Assembly: GCA_964648215.1 (NCBI GenBank)
Contig: CAZYMF010000065.1
Location: 1 to 22,546 of the forward strand
Direction of reading: 5' to 3'
Length of the DNA: 22,546 bases
Origin: CAZYMF01 sp964648215
GTDB lineage: Bacteria; Desulfobacterota; Binatia; HRBIN30; JACQVA1
The translations under genes and the position numbers were made by a program. The notes beneath the pieces were generated by a model. The model ran no database searches and was not told the origin of the DNA. It was given only the letters and a program-made list of their open reading frames with translations. Shown here in pieces: positions 7,732 to 14,180 of the stretch. Positions within the stretch are counted from its first letter, which is position 1. Every line of letters begins with the position of its first letter.

Positions 7732-7802
7732 GGTTCAAGGTCAAAGGGGAAAGGTCAAAGCCGGACATGGAAAAGGTTCAAGGTTCAAGGGGCAAGGCCC
7801 AA
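7732..7802. repeat. Heptamer array F between priA and def
   Basis: Two blocks of four phased heptamers: GGTTCAA, GGTCAAA, GGGGAAA, GGTCAAA (7732-7759) and GGTTCAA, GGTTCAA, GGGGCAA, GGCCCAA (7775-7802), separated by 15 bases. It begins seven bases after the priA stop. Confidence 0.85.
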
Positions 7803-7881
7803 GGGGGACAGAGCAAACGAACTTACCACCCGGCTGGCTCGTGTTGATTCCGATCGGTGAAGCGTTTACACACTTAGAGCA

Positions 7882-8424
7882 ATGGCATTGCGGAAGATTC
7901 TCAAGTTTCCGGCGCCGGTCTTGAAGGAGAAGGCGGCGCCGGTGCCGAATATCGACGGCGGTGTGAGCGAGCTGATCACCGACATGGTCGAGACCATGTA
8001 CGCCGCCCCCGGAGTCGGTCTGGCGGCGCCGCAGGTGGGGGACGGCCACCGGATCATCGTCGTCGACGTCGACCACGAGGAGCCCGGCAAGCATCTGCTC
8101 AAGCTGGTCAACCCCGTGATTGCCGAGGCCGAGGGCCAGGTGATCTGGGAGGAAGGCTGTCTCAGTGTCGTCGATTACAAGGCCGAGGTGCGGCGCGCGG
8201 CGCGCGTGCTGGTGAAGGCATGGACCCTGGATCAGAAGGAGATCGAGATCGAGGCCGACGATCTGCTCGCGGTGGCTCTGCAGCACGAGATCGATCACCT
8301 CGACGGCAAGCTGTTCATCGACCGCATCAGCCGCCTCAAACGCGACCTCTACAAGCGCAAGATCAACAAGATGATCCGCGAGGGCATCCCGCTGGAGTCG
8401 AAATCCGCCGAAGGAGGCATATGA
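7882..8424 (+). CDS. def: Peptide deformylase
   Basis: Removes the formyl group from the initiator methionine of new proteins. All three catalytic motifs are intact in the 180 residues: GVGLAAPQ (44-51), EGCLS (91-95, metal ligand C93) and QHEIDHLDG (H135, E136, H139). The C-terminus is long and basic (LKRDLYKRKINKMIREG), as in many Gram-negative enzymes. The priA-def order is common, but fmt, which often follows def, is absent here. The ATG at 7882 has no strong ribosome site. Confidence 0.95.
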   Translation: MALRKILKFPAPVLKEKAAPVPNIDGGVSELITDMVETMYAAPGVGLAAPQVGDGHRIIVVDVDHEEPGKHLLKLVNPVIAEAEGQVIWEEGCLSVVDYKAEVRRAARVLVKAWTLDQKEIEIEADDLLAVALQHEIDHLDGKLFIDRISRLKRDLYKRKINKMIREGIPLESKSAEGGI

Positions 8425-8489
8425 AGCGTCCTTGTTTTTTCTCCGAGCTTTCGACTATCAACTATCGACTATCGACTCTCTGCCAATGA
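8421..8489 (+). CDS. 22-codon leader ORF coupled to the selenoprotein gene
   Basis: A strong ribosome site, AAGGAGG, at the end of def precedes the ATG at 8421, which overlaps the def stop (ATGA). The ORF begins MKRPCFFSEL and most of the rest is encoded by heptamer array G. It ends TGA at 8487-8489, overlapping the selenoprotein ATG at 8486 (ATGA). It probably exists because the array landed between an older ribosome site and its gene, and translation now reaches that gene by coupling. A biological role for the peptide itself is unlikely. Confidence 0.5.
   Translation: MKRPCFFSELSTINYRLSTLCQ
8451..8478. repeat. Heptamer array G between def and the selenoprotein gene
   Basis: Four phased heptamers: TCGACTA, TCAACTA, TCGACTA, TCGACTC. 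It ends seven bases before the selenoprotein ATG and lies inside the 22-codon leader ORF. Confidence 0.85.
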
Positions 8490-8830
8490 CCATCGACTGG
8501 TACTACAACCGCAAAGGTTGAACGACCTGTGGTCGGGCGCAAGAGTTTCTTGCGCGAAAGAAGATCGAGCCGAAGGTCGTTGCCGACGCCAAGAAGGAGC
8601 GCTTCGGCGCCGCCGAGGCGCTGGCGATGGCGCGGGCGGCGAGCGAGGTCTACGTGGCCAAGGGCAAGAAGGTGGTGCACTTCGACCTGAAGCGCGACCG
8701 CCCCGGCGACGACGAGCTGCTGGCGCTGCTGCTGGGACCGAGCGGCAACCTGCGCGCGCCGGCGATGCGCGCCGGCAAGCTGCTCCTGGTCGGTTTCGAG
8801 CCCGAGATCTTTGGGAAGATTCTCGGTTGA
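8486..8830 (+). CDS. ArsC-family selenoprotein with UGA-encoded selenocysteine
   Basis: Reading from the ATG at 8486 gives MTIDWYYNRKG, then an in-frame TGA (8519-8521), then TTCGRAQEFLARKKIEP and on to a normal stop at 8828-8830. With the UGA read as selenocysteine the product has 114 residues. The redox motif is U12-T-T-C15, where non-selenium relatives have CxxC. The rest (KKVVHFDL, GPSGNLRAPAMRAGKLLLVG) fits a thioredoxin-fold, ArsC/Spx-like family that I know as ArsC family (seleno)protein. Hairpins directly after the UGA fit a bacterial SECIS. A standard gene caller would keep only the piece from 8627. The substrate is unknown: arsenate reduction is not shown, and a thiol-disulfide or peroxide role is equally possible. 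No sel genes are in the window. Confidence 0.88.
8519..8555 (+). promoter_or_regulatory. Recoding UGA and candidate bacterial SECIS element
   Basis: After the UGA (8519-8521) come two perfect hairpins: CGACC-TGT-GGTCG (8523-8535) and GCGCAAGA-GTT-TCTTGCGC (8537-8555, 8 bp). The second has its loop 24 bases after the UGA, and the loop starts with G followed by U. This agrees with the known position and loop requirements of bacterial SECIS elements. Which hairpin SelB would bind is not decided. Confidence 0.75.
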
Positions 8831-8856
8831 CTACCCGAACGCGTCCGTGGACGTCT

Positions 8857-9963
8857 CTACGGCCGCGCGTCGGCGCCGACGATCTGAGTCACACGCTCCC
8901 GACCGTCGCCCTGCAGCAGCTGCCCCAGACCGCGGCACAGGTCCATCGGCAGCGTCGGACCCTGGTAGATCATACCGGTGTAGACCTGCACCAGCGAAGC
9001 GCCGGCGCGGATCTTCTCGTAGGCGTGCTCGGCGGTGAAGACGCCGCCGACGCCGATGATCGGTAGGCGGCCACCGCTGAGCTGGTAGACACGGCGAATC
9101 ATCTGCGTCGCCAGATCGCGCAGCGGCGCGCCGCTGAGACCGCCGGCCTGGTCGACGGGATGTGTCAACAGATCGCGCCGGATCGTCGTGTTGGTGGCGA
9201 CGATGCCGTCGGCGCGCAGTCGCTCGATGGTTTGCACCGCCGCCGCCAGGTCGTCGTCGGCCATGTCGGGAGAGAGCTTCACCAGCAACGGCCGGCGCGG
9301 CGACAGCCGATCGTTTTCCGCCTGCAACGCGGTGAGCAGCTCCGCCAAGTGCGTCTGCGCTTGCAAGTCGCGCAGGCCCGGGGTGTTGGGCGAGCTGACG
9401 TTGACGACGACGTAGTCGGCGAGCGGCGCGAGCAGGCGGAAGCTGGCTTCGTAGTCCTTTACCGCCTCGGCCAGCGGCGTGACGCGCGACTTGCCGAGAT
9501 TGATTCCGAGAGGAACGCGCCGCTGGCCGCGGTCGAGACGGCTCAGGCGCGCGGCGACGTCCGCGGCGCCGGCGTTGTTGAAGCCGAGACGATTGATCAG
9601 CGCCCGCTCGTCGACGAGACGGAAGATGCGCGGCCGCGGGTTGCCGGGCTGCGCCTGCGCCGTGACCGTGCCCAGCTCGGCGAAGCCGAAGCCGAGACCC
9701 GGCCAGACCAACGGAGCGCGGGCGTCCTTGTCGAAGCCGGCGGCGAGGCCGATCGGGTTGGGAAAATCCAGCCCCCAAAGTCGCTGCCGCAATGCGGGCG
9801 ACGTGTGCGGGGCGCAGCGCGACAGCACCGGCTGCGCCGCGATCAGCAGGTCGAACACGAGCCGGTGCGCCGTCTCGGCGTCGAGATGGAACAGCAGTGG
9901 CCGGATGGCGCCGTACAGTCTCTGCCGGATGCTCGCTGGATTGGAATCGGACACGTGTCTCAC
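8857..9963 (-). CDS. pyrD: Dihydroorotate dehydrogenase, class 2 (quinone-dependent)
   Basis: Oxidises dihydroorotate to orotate in pyrimidine synthesis and passes electrons to membrane quinone. The 368-residue length and the N-terminal amphipathic segment (RQRLYGAIRPLLFHLDAETAHRLVFDLL) mark class 2. It has FPNPIGLAAGFDKDA, ELGTVTAQAQPGNPRPRIFRL, INRLGFNNAG and the catalytic serine segment NVSSPNTPGLR (serines 190-191), then IGVGGVFTAEHAYEKIRAGASLVQVYTG for FMN phosphate. The ATG at 9963 is used; a GTG four codons in is possible. It converges with the selenoprotein gene, leaving 26 bases between the stops. Confidence 0.95.
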   Translation of the reverse strand: MRHVSDSNPASIRQRLYGAIRPLLFHLDAETAHRLVFDLLIAAQPVLSRCAPHTSPALRQRLWGLDFPNPIGLAAGFDKDARAPLVWPGLGFGFAELGTVTAQAQPGNPRPRIFRLVDERALINRLGFNNAGAADVAARLSRLDRGQRRVPLGINLGKSRVTPLAEAVKDYEASFRLLAPLADYVVVNVSSPNTPGLRDLQAQTHLAELLTALQAENDRLSPRRPLLVKLSPDMADDDLAAAVQTIERLRADGIVATNTTIRRDLLTHPVDQAGGLSGAPLRDLATQMIRRVYQLSGGRLPIIGVGGVFTAEHAYEKIRAGASLVQVYTGMIYQGPTLPMDLCRGLGQLLQGDGRERVTQIVGADARP

Positions 9964-10002
9964 CTGGGCGGACGAGCTTGCCGGCGGGGTGAAGCCCGCG
10001 CC

Positions 10003-11439
10003 CTACGATTCGGCCGCGGGCGGAGCGCTGGCCCCAGCGGCGCGAGCCGTCAAAACCGCGCGGACCGCCTCTTCGCCGGCGATCTTGCCCCACCCCAGAG
10101 CGCATAGGAGGCCCATACCGGGCAGGTAGCCCGGACCCCCCGGGCCGGAGAGGCCCACCGCGCTGCCGCCTCCGGCGTAGAGATTGGGGACGGGGGTGCC
10201 GTCCGCGCGCAGTACCCGGGCGGCGGTGTCGATCTTCAGCCCGCCCTGGGTGGCCAGCAGGGCGCCGGTGACGCGGGCGCCGTAGAATGGCGGGACCATC
10301 GGCTCGCCGGCAATCAGGCGGCCGAAGGTTCCGGCGATACGGCCCACGGTGGCATTGTAGTCTGCGATCGTGGCGGCGAGGGCCGCGGGATCGAGCTGGA
10401 ACTGATTGGCGAGGCTGCCGATGTCGGCGCCGCGCCGCAGGGTGCGCGGCACGATCTCCCGTTCGAAACGCGGATCGTGCTGCTGCGCAATCTTGAGGAT
10501 GCGCGCGTCGAACACCTCGTACGCCAGGCGGCCGGGTTGCGCCCGCACCCGCTCGGCCACCGCCGCCAGATCGCCGGCCTCATCGGCGAAGCGCTTGCCT
10601 TGCTGGTTGACGATGACCGCGCCCAGCCCGATGAGGGTGCTCGGCAGCACGTAGTTGGACCCAACGGCAACCGTCGGATGAGCGTGAAAGGCATCCAGGT
10701 GCTCGCAGGCCGCTTGGACCTCCGCGCCCCACCGCAACGCGTCTCCCTTCTGTCCGGCAACACCGGCATAGGCGGCGCCGGCAATCCCGGGGCAGTGCTG
10801 CTTCACCAGCTCGTCGTTGGCGCCGAAACCATCGCAAGCGAGAATCACCGTCCGGCAGCGGACGTTTGTCGGGCTCTTCTTCGGCAGCCTCACCTGCAAC
10901 CCGAGGACGGCCCCATCGGCGTCGTGCCACAGCTCGAGCACCGGCGCGCCGAGACGAAGGGCGGCGTTGGACTGCCGGCCGAGGCGCGAGACCAGGTGCT
11001 CGACCAGGGCCGAACCGGTGTGACCCGCGACCACGTGCATCCGGTGCTGGCGATGCCCGGTTCGTAGAATGTAGTGCTCGAGCTCGAAGACGAGGTTGAC
11101 CCGGTCGCTCAGCCACTCGATCAACTCCGCGGACGACGCGCACAGCCGGCGCGTCAGCGCCGGATCGCTCCGATCACCGTTGTGCTCGAACACGTCGCGC
11201 GCGAAATCCTCCGCCGTGTCGGCCAACCCGGCCTCGCGCTGCAACCGCGTCCCAGCGGCGGGGATGGCGCCATCGGTCAACGCGGTGTTGCCCCCGGCGA
11301 TCTTGGCCCGTTCCCAGACGGCGACGCGCAGATCCGGGTGGTCGGCCGCCAGTGCCGCCGCCAGGCCGCAGCCGCCGGCACCGATGATCCCGATGTCGAC
11401 TTCGTCATGCCAGCGCGTTTCCGGGGTCGCCAAGGACAT
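10003..11439 (-). CDS. FAD-dependent oxidoreductase, FAD_binding_2 / fumarate-reductase flavoprotein family
   Basis: 478 residues with an N-terminal dinucleotide-binding motif (G20-A-G22-G-C-G25), the ERAKIAGGNTALTDGAIPAAG segment and a C-terminal FAD loop (TQGGLKID...VPNLYAGGGSAVGLSG). This is the fold of fumarate reductase, 3-ketosteroid dehydrogenase and tricarballylate dehydrogenase. No signal peptide, haem domain or iron-sulfur partner gene is seen, so it looks like a soluble cytoplasmic enzyme of unknown substrate. It lies 39 bases upstream of pyrD on the same strand and may share its transcript. Confidence 0.82.
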   Translation of the reverse strand: MSLATPETRWHDEVDIGIIGAGGCGLAAALAADHPDLRVAVWERAKIAGGNTALTDGAIPAAGTRLQREAGLADTAEDFARDVFEHNGDRSDPALTRRLCASSAELIEWLSDRVNLVFELEHYILRTGHRQHRMHVVAGHTGSALVEHLVSRLGRQSNAALRLGAPVLELWHDADGAVLGLQVRLPKKSPTNVRCRTVILACDGFGANDELVKQHCPGIAGAAYAGVAGQKGDALRWGAEVQAACEHLDAFHAHPTVAVGSNYVLPSTLIGLGAVIVNQQGKRFADEAGDLAAVAERVRAQPGRLAYEVFDARILKIAQQHDPRFEREIVPRTLRRGADIGSLANQFQLDPAALAATIADYNATVGRIAGTFGRLIAGEPMVPPFYGARVTGALLATQGGLKIDTAARVLRADGTPVPNLYAGGGSAVGLSGPGGPGYLPGMGLLCALGWGKIAGEEAVRAVLTARAAGASAPPAAES

Positions 11440-11761
11440 AGCAAGCCTACGATAGCAGACCTGCCTCCGAGACGGCTACTATATTCTTAGCGGTCGCGGG
11501 TTGCCCGCGGCTTCCGATGAGGGAAGGAAGAAGGGCAACGGGGGAAGGCGGGCCGGAACGAGACACGAGCGGGGAAAGAAAGGCGTGGACCCGAGCGTGC
11601 CCTCGCGCTAATCTCGGTCACGGTACTGGTTCGAGCGCACAGGCTCCGCGGCCGGTCGCGACTCACGGGGAGTCCCGGCCGGTGGACCAGGCCGGGAGGC
11701 GGCAGTCGGCGGCCGTCGCCCGGCAGGCGAGGCATGGGCTCGCCCCATGGTCGGCGCGCCG

Positions 11762-11779
11762 AGAAAGGAGGTGGTCCAG
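11762..11779 (+). promoter_or_regulatory. Extended Shine-Dalgarno complementary to the 16S rRNA 3' end
   Basis: AGAAAGGAGGTGGTCCAG is the complement of CTGGACCACCTCCTTTCT, which differs from the conserved 16S 3' end (CTGGATCACCTCC and the tail usually after it) at one base, and that position still forms a G-U pair. About 18 contiguous pairs are possible where 5-7 are usual. The GGAGG core is 10 bases before the ATG at 11782. Confidence 0.7.
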
Positions 11780-11781
11780 AC

Positions 11782-11823
11782 ATGTATTCCACTACGGTGA
11801 GCTGTGAGGTGGTGGCCCCTTAG
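11782..11823 (+). CDS. 13-codon ORF after the extended Shine-Dalgarno
   Basis: The ORF reads MYSTTVSCEVVAP and stops at TAG (11821-11823). The stop lies inside a hairpin loop closed by GCCCCT/AGGGGC (11815-11845). It may be a leader peptide, a ribosome-recruiting decoy or a by-product of a structured RNA. No homologue is claimed. Confidence 0.4.
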   Translation: MYSTTVSCEVVAP

Positions 11824-11991
11824 GCCAACCCACGAGGTGAGGGGCGAGCCGCGGAGCGCGACGGGCGCGTGGCTGTCGGCGATTGGCCGGCAGCGGTCAA
11901 CGCGCGTCGCGGTCGGCTTTCGTGGCGCGCTCGCACGAACCAGCTTCGTGCACACTTCCGTGCGTTCGCCTGGGGACCCAGGCACCACGAG

Positions 11992-12056
11992 CCCCGGTAG
12001 CTCCCGCGTAACTCACCCGCGGGGCGGCCTCGCGCCGCAGCAGCTACCGGGGTTTT
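11992..12056 (+). terminator. Three-way-junction stem with U tract (RNA 3' end)
   Basis: CCCCGGTAGCT (11992-12002) pairs perfectly with AGCTACCGGGG (12042-12052) and is followed by TTTT. Inside are two further hairpins, CCCGCG/CGCGGG (12003-12023) and GCGGC/GCCGC (12024-12038). The U tract lies on the plus strand only, so it would end a plus-strand RNA from the 11.5-12.0 kb region. Confidence 0.6.
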
Positions 12057-12112
12057 CCTATCCGCCGCGAATCGCGTGTGTGGAATCGTGATCGTGAACG
12101 CCGCGGCGCAAA

Positions 12113-12514
12113 TCAGAACTTGTAGGCGGTCACCTCGATCTTCTTGTCCGGGAAGAGTCGTTCGACGACCAGGGCGACCTTGCCGTTGAGCTCCGCGAAA
12201 CGCGGCGCGGCGGCGCGGATGATCCCCGCCGTGCGGATCTCCATGCCGTCCCCGTCCCGTGCCATGGCGTAGCCGCGTAGCTCGACGACCAGATGCTCCT
12301 TGTCCGGCGTCGTCACCTCGTGCACGGCGTTGGTTTCGCCGGGACCGAACGGGCCGACGAACACCCAATCGGTGCCGTGGGCCTTGCCCGCGATCGGCGA
12401 GCTCGACGCGGTCGTGCTGCGGTACTCGATCTTGAGACGCTCGCCGCCCTGCACCTTGCCGAGCGGTTCGGTGGCGGCGGTGCCGCTGACGCTGAAGAGG
12501 GGTTGCAGCTCCAT
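12113..12514 (-). CDS. DUF3237-like small beta protein
   Basis: 133 residues starting MELQPLFSVSG at an ATG (12514) with GGGAG upstream. It is predicted to be mostly beta: LKIEYRSTT, THVFVG-like GTDWVFVGPFGPG, HLVVELRGYAM. The MEL-PLF start and the G-DW-VGP-G pattern resemble DUF3237 proteins, whose function is not established. No catalytic motif is visible. The frame continues upstream but overlaps the membrane protein gene in another frame, so the ATG start is preferred. It lies 26 bases after the holin-family gene on the same strand. Confidence 0.6.
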   Translation of the reverse strand: MELQPLFSVSGTAATEPLGKVQGGERLKIEYRSTTASSSPIAGKAHGTDWVFVGPFGPGETNAVHEVTTPDKEHLVVELRGYAMARDGDGMEIRTAGIIRAAAPRFAELNGKVALVVERLFPDKKIEVTAYKF

Positions 12515-12540
12515 GGCGAGGAATCTCCCGGCTCGTGCGG

Positions 12541-12927
12541 CTAGTAGTGGTGGATCCGCTCGACGTAAATGTACTCGATCCGCCCGCTGTCGCTGACGAA
12601 CACGTTGAGCGCGAAGCTGACCAAGCCGAGCAGCAGCGCCCCGACGACGGCGGACCAGAAGCCGTGGACGGCGAAACCGCGGACTACCCCCGAGGTGAGC
12701 CAGAGCATGAAGCCGTTGATGACGAAGGTGAACAGCCCGAGGGTCAACAGGTTGATCGGAAAGGTGATGAACAGCACCAGGGGACGCAGGAACGCGTTCA
12801 ATACGCCGAGGACCAGCGCGGCGACGAAGACCGAGCCGACACCCTGGATCTCGATCCCGCTGATCAGCTGGCTGATCAACCAGAGGCCGAACGCGGTGAC
12901 GAACCAACGCACGACGAGGCCGCGCAT
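12541..12927 (-). CDS. Phage-holin-family (YvlD-like) integral membrane protein
   Basis: About 128 residues with four hydrophobic segments: VVRWFVTAFGLWLISQLI, VFVAALVLGVLNAFLRPLV, LLTLGLFTFVINGFMLWL and VVGALLLGLVSFALNVFV. The NAFLRPLVLFITFPINLLTLGLF core is the signature of the family named after mycobacteriophage proteins; most members are chromosomal and of unknown role, so this is not evidence of a prophage. The ATG at 12927 is favoured over a TTG at 12963. It is divergent from the phosphatidyltransferase. Confidence 0.85.
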   Translation of the reverse strand: MRGLVVRWFVTAFGLWLISQLISGIEIQGVGSVFVAALVLGVLNAFLRPLVLFITFPINLLTLGLFTFVINGFMLWLTSGVVRGFAVHGFWSAVVGALLLGLVSFALNVFVSDSGRIEYIYVERIHHY

Positions 12928-13134
12928 GCCCCTGCTCTTGACACGGACCGCGGCGCGGCTCAAGGGCCGGCCTCTTTTCTTGATTGTCGTGGAGCGAGCG
13001 ACTCGCTATCGTGCCCCCATGCGACCCGGTTCCATGGCCGGTCCCGGCGATCCGGCGACGGCCGCTCGATGGCACGCTGATCTACTATGTCCGAAAATCT
13101 GCGTGCGGCGCGAAGATTTTCACGACCGACCACG

Positions 13135-13162
13135 CCCGACACCCGACGCCGGACGCCCGACA
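13135..13162. repeat. Heptamer array H (CCCGACA) upstream of the phosphatidyltransferase gene
   Basis: Four phased heptamers: CCCGACA, CCCGACG, CCGGACG, CCCGACA. This is family A on the opposite strand, more than 11 kb from arrays 1669-1762 and 2181-2197. Confidence 0.82.
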
Positions 13163-13197
13163 TGGCTTGCGGGCGAAGCCCGGTCTACGTGGGGGGC

Positions 13198-13797
13198 ATG
13201 AGCCCGCGCCGCCCGGCGCGACCGGGTTTCCCGCGCCACGCCGGCGATGTCCTGACCCTGTTGCGCATCGGTCTCACCCCGGCGTTCGTGTTGCTGGTGC
13301 TGCGTGGCGACGGCGGCGGCGCGGCCGCTTGGCTGGCCGTGGCCGTTTTCGCCGTGATCGCGGCCAGCGACTTCTTCGACGGCCGCCTGGCGCGGCGGGC
13401 CGGCAAGCCGCGCTCGAGCGGTCGGGTGCTCGACCACGGCGCCGACATTTTCTTCTTGCTCAGCGCGTTGGCGAGCTACGTCGCGCTGCGGCAGACCCCG
13501 TGGTGGGTGCCGGCCGCGGTGGCGGCGTCGTTTGCCACCTACGCATTGAGCTCGTGGGCGGACGCCGAGAGGCCGCTGCGCCCGAGCCGGCTCGGGCACA
13601 TCGGCGGCGTGCTCAACTACGTCCTGGTCGGCGTGCTGGTGTGCAACGACACGGCGGCGCTGCGGCTGCTTCCGCCGGAGGTGCTGACGGTGCTGTACCT
13701 CGCCGTGCCCGTGTACTGCGGCGGCGCGATCGTCGAGCGCGTGCGGTGGCGTGCGCCGCTGTTGCCGCCGCAGACCGCCGACGGTCGTCGCGACTGA
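13198..13797 (+). CDS. CDP-alcohol phosphatidyltransferase family membrane protein
   Basis: Transfers a phosphatidyl or related group from a CDP-activated donor to an alcohol in membrane lipid synthesis. The full family signature is present with exact spacing: D58, D61-G62, A65-R66, G75, D79 and D83, in SDFFDGRLARR...GRVLDHGADI. About six hydrophobic segments span the 199 residues. The acceptor (glycerol phosphate, inositol, serine or other) cannot be told from sequence. The ATG at 13198 follows a G-rich site; an upstream ATG at 13087 would add a tail encoded by heptamer array H and is rejected. Confidence 0.87.
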   Translation: MSPRRPARPGFPRHAGDVLTLLRIGLTPAFVLLVLRGDGGGAAAWLAVAVFAVIAASDFFDGRLARRAGKPRSSGRVLDHGADIFFLLSALASYVALRQTPWWVPAAVAASFATYALSSWADAERPLRPSRLGHIGGVLNYVLVGVLVCNDTAALRLLPPEVLTVLYLAVPVYCGGAIVERVRWRAPLLPPQTADGRRD

Positions 13798-13911
13798 GCC
13801 GCCCGTTTGCCGCGCTCGTTCACCGGCCGCACACAGGCCGGGGCCGGCCGATGTCGGGCGGCCAACGCTTGAGCTTGACTCGCGGAGCGCTGGCCAGTAG
13901 AAGCGGTCCAC

Positions 13912-14078
13912 GATCAGGTCCCGAGAAGTTTTCGGGGCGAAAATAGGGAAGGGGGTGAGAGGCCCCCGCTGCCCCGCAACTGTATGGGGGGACGAGTGCC
14001 GCACGAGCCACTGTCCGGAGAGCCGGGTGGGAAGGCGCGGCACGAGGAAGATCCCCGAGCCAGGAGACCTGCCTGATC
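13912..14078 (+). promoter_or_regulatory. Cobalamin riboswitch
   Basis: The classic B12-box layout is complete. The closing stem is GATCAGG (13912-13918) with CCTGATC (14072-14078). Between them are ATAGGGAAGGGGGTGAGAGG, GCTGCCCCGCAACTGTAT, GCCACTGTCCGGAGAGCC, TGGGAAGGCGC and GAGCCAGGAGACCTGCC. It binds adenosyl- or another cobalamin and would turn off the downstream tonB-btuB uptake genes when B12 is plentiful. Confidence 0.96.
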
Positions 14079-14145
14079 GAGATGAGCCGAGCGGTACTCC
14101 CGAGGGGGAGGTAGCGGCTGGTCCGATCTCACGCGAGCCCGATCA

Positions 14146-14179
14146 GCCTCGATTCCCCTGCGGGAGTCGGGGCTTTTTT
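14146..14179 (+). terminator. Riboswitch expression-platform terminator
   Basis: GCCTCGATTCCC (14146-14157) pairs with GGGAGTCGGGGC (14162-14173), including G-U pairs, and is followed by six T. CGATCAG at 14140-14146 can pair with CTGATCG at 14073-14079, the 3' strand of the aptamer's closing stem, so a ligand-dependent switch is plausible. The U tract ends one base before the tonB ATG. Confidence 0.85.
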
Positions 14180-14180
14180 G

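Larger units (their letters stand above)
11440..12112. other. 673-base region with no long gene, likely a structured plus-strand transcript
   Basis: A TATATT at 11480-11485 in otherwise GC-rich sequence could be a -10 box for a plus-strand RNA; no good -35 was seen. Downstream are an exceptional ribosome site, a 13-codon ORF, several hairpins (GCCCCT/AGGGGC at 11815-11845; GCACGAA-CCAGC-TTCGTGC near 11933-11951) and a three-way-junction stem followed by TTTT at 12056. Longer ORFs through this region show no recognisable protein. I cannot name an RNA family for it. Confidence 0.45.

Noticed and set aside
11625..11645. GGTTCGAG resembling a tRNA T-loop
   Set aside because: No acceptor stem, anticodon arm or D-arm could be built around it.
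11487..11807. Overlapping ~100-codon frames on both strands in the 11.5-11.8 kb region
   Set aside because: Arg/Pro/Ser-rich composition, no ribosome site, no domain; expected by chance at this GC content.
12541..12927. Phage-holin annotation as a sign of a prophage
   Set aside because: The family is mostly chromosomal, and no capsid, integrase, lysin or attachment site is nearby.
13087..13197. N-terminal extension of the phosphatidyltransferase from ATG 13087
   Set aside because: The extra residues are encoded by heptamer array H; the ATG at 13198 starts directly before family sequence.
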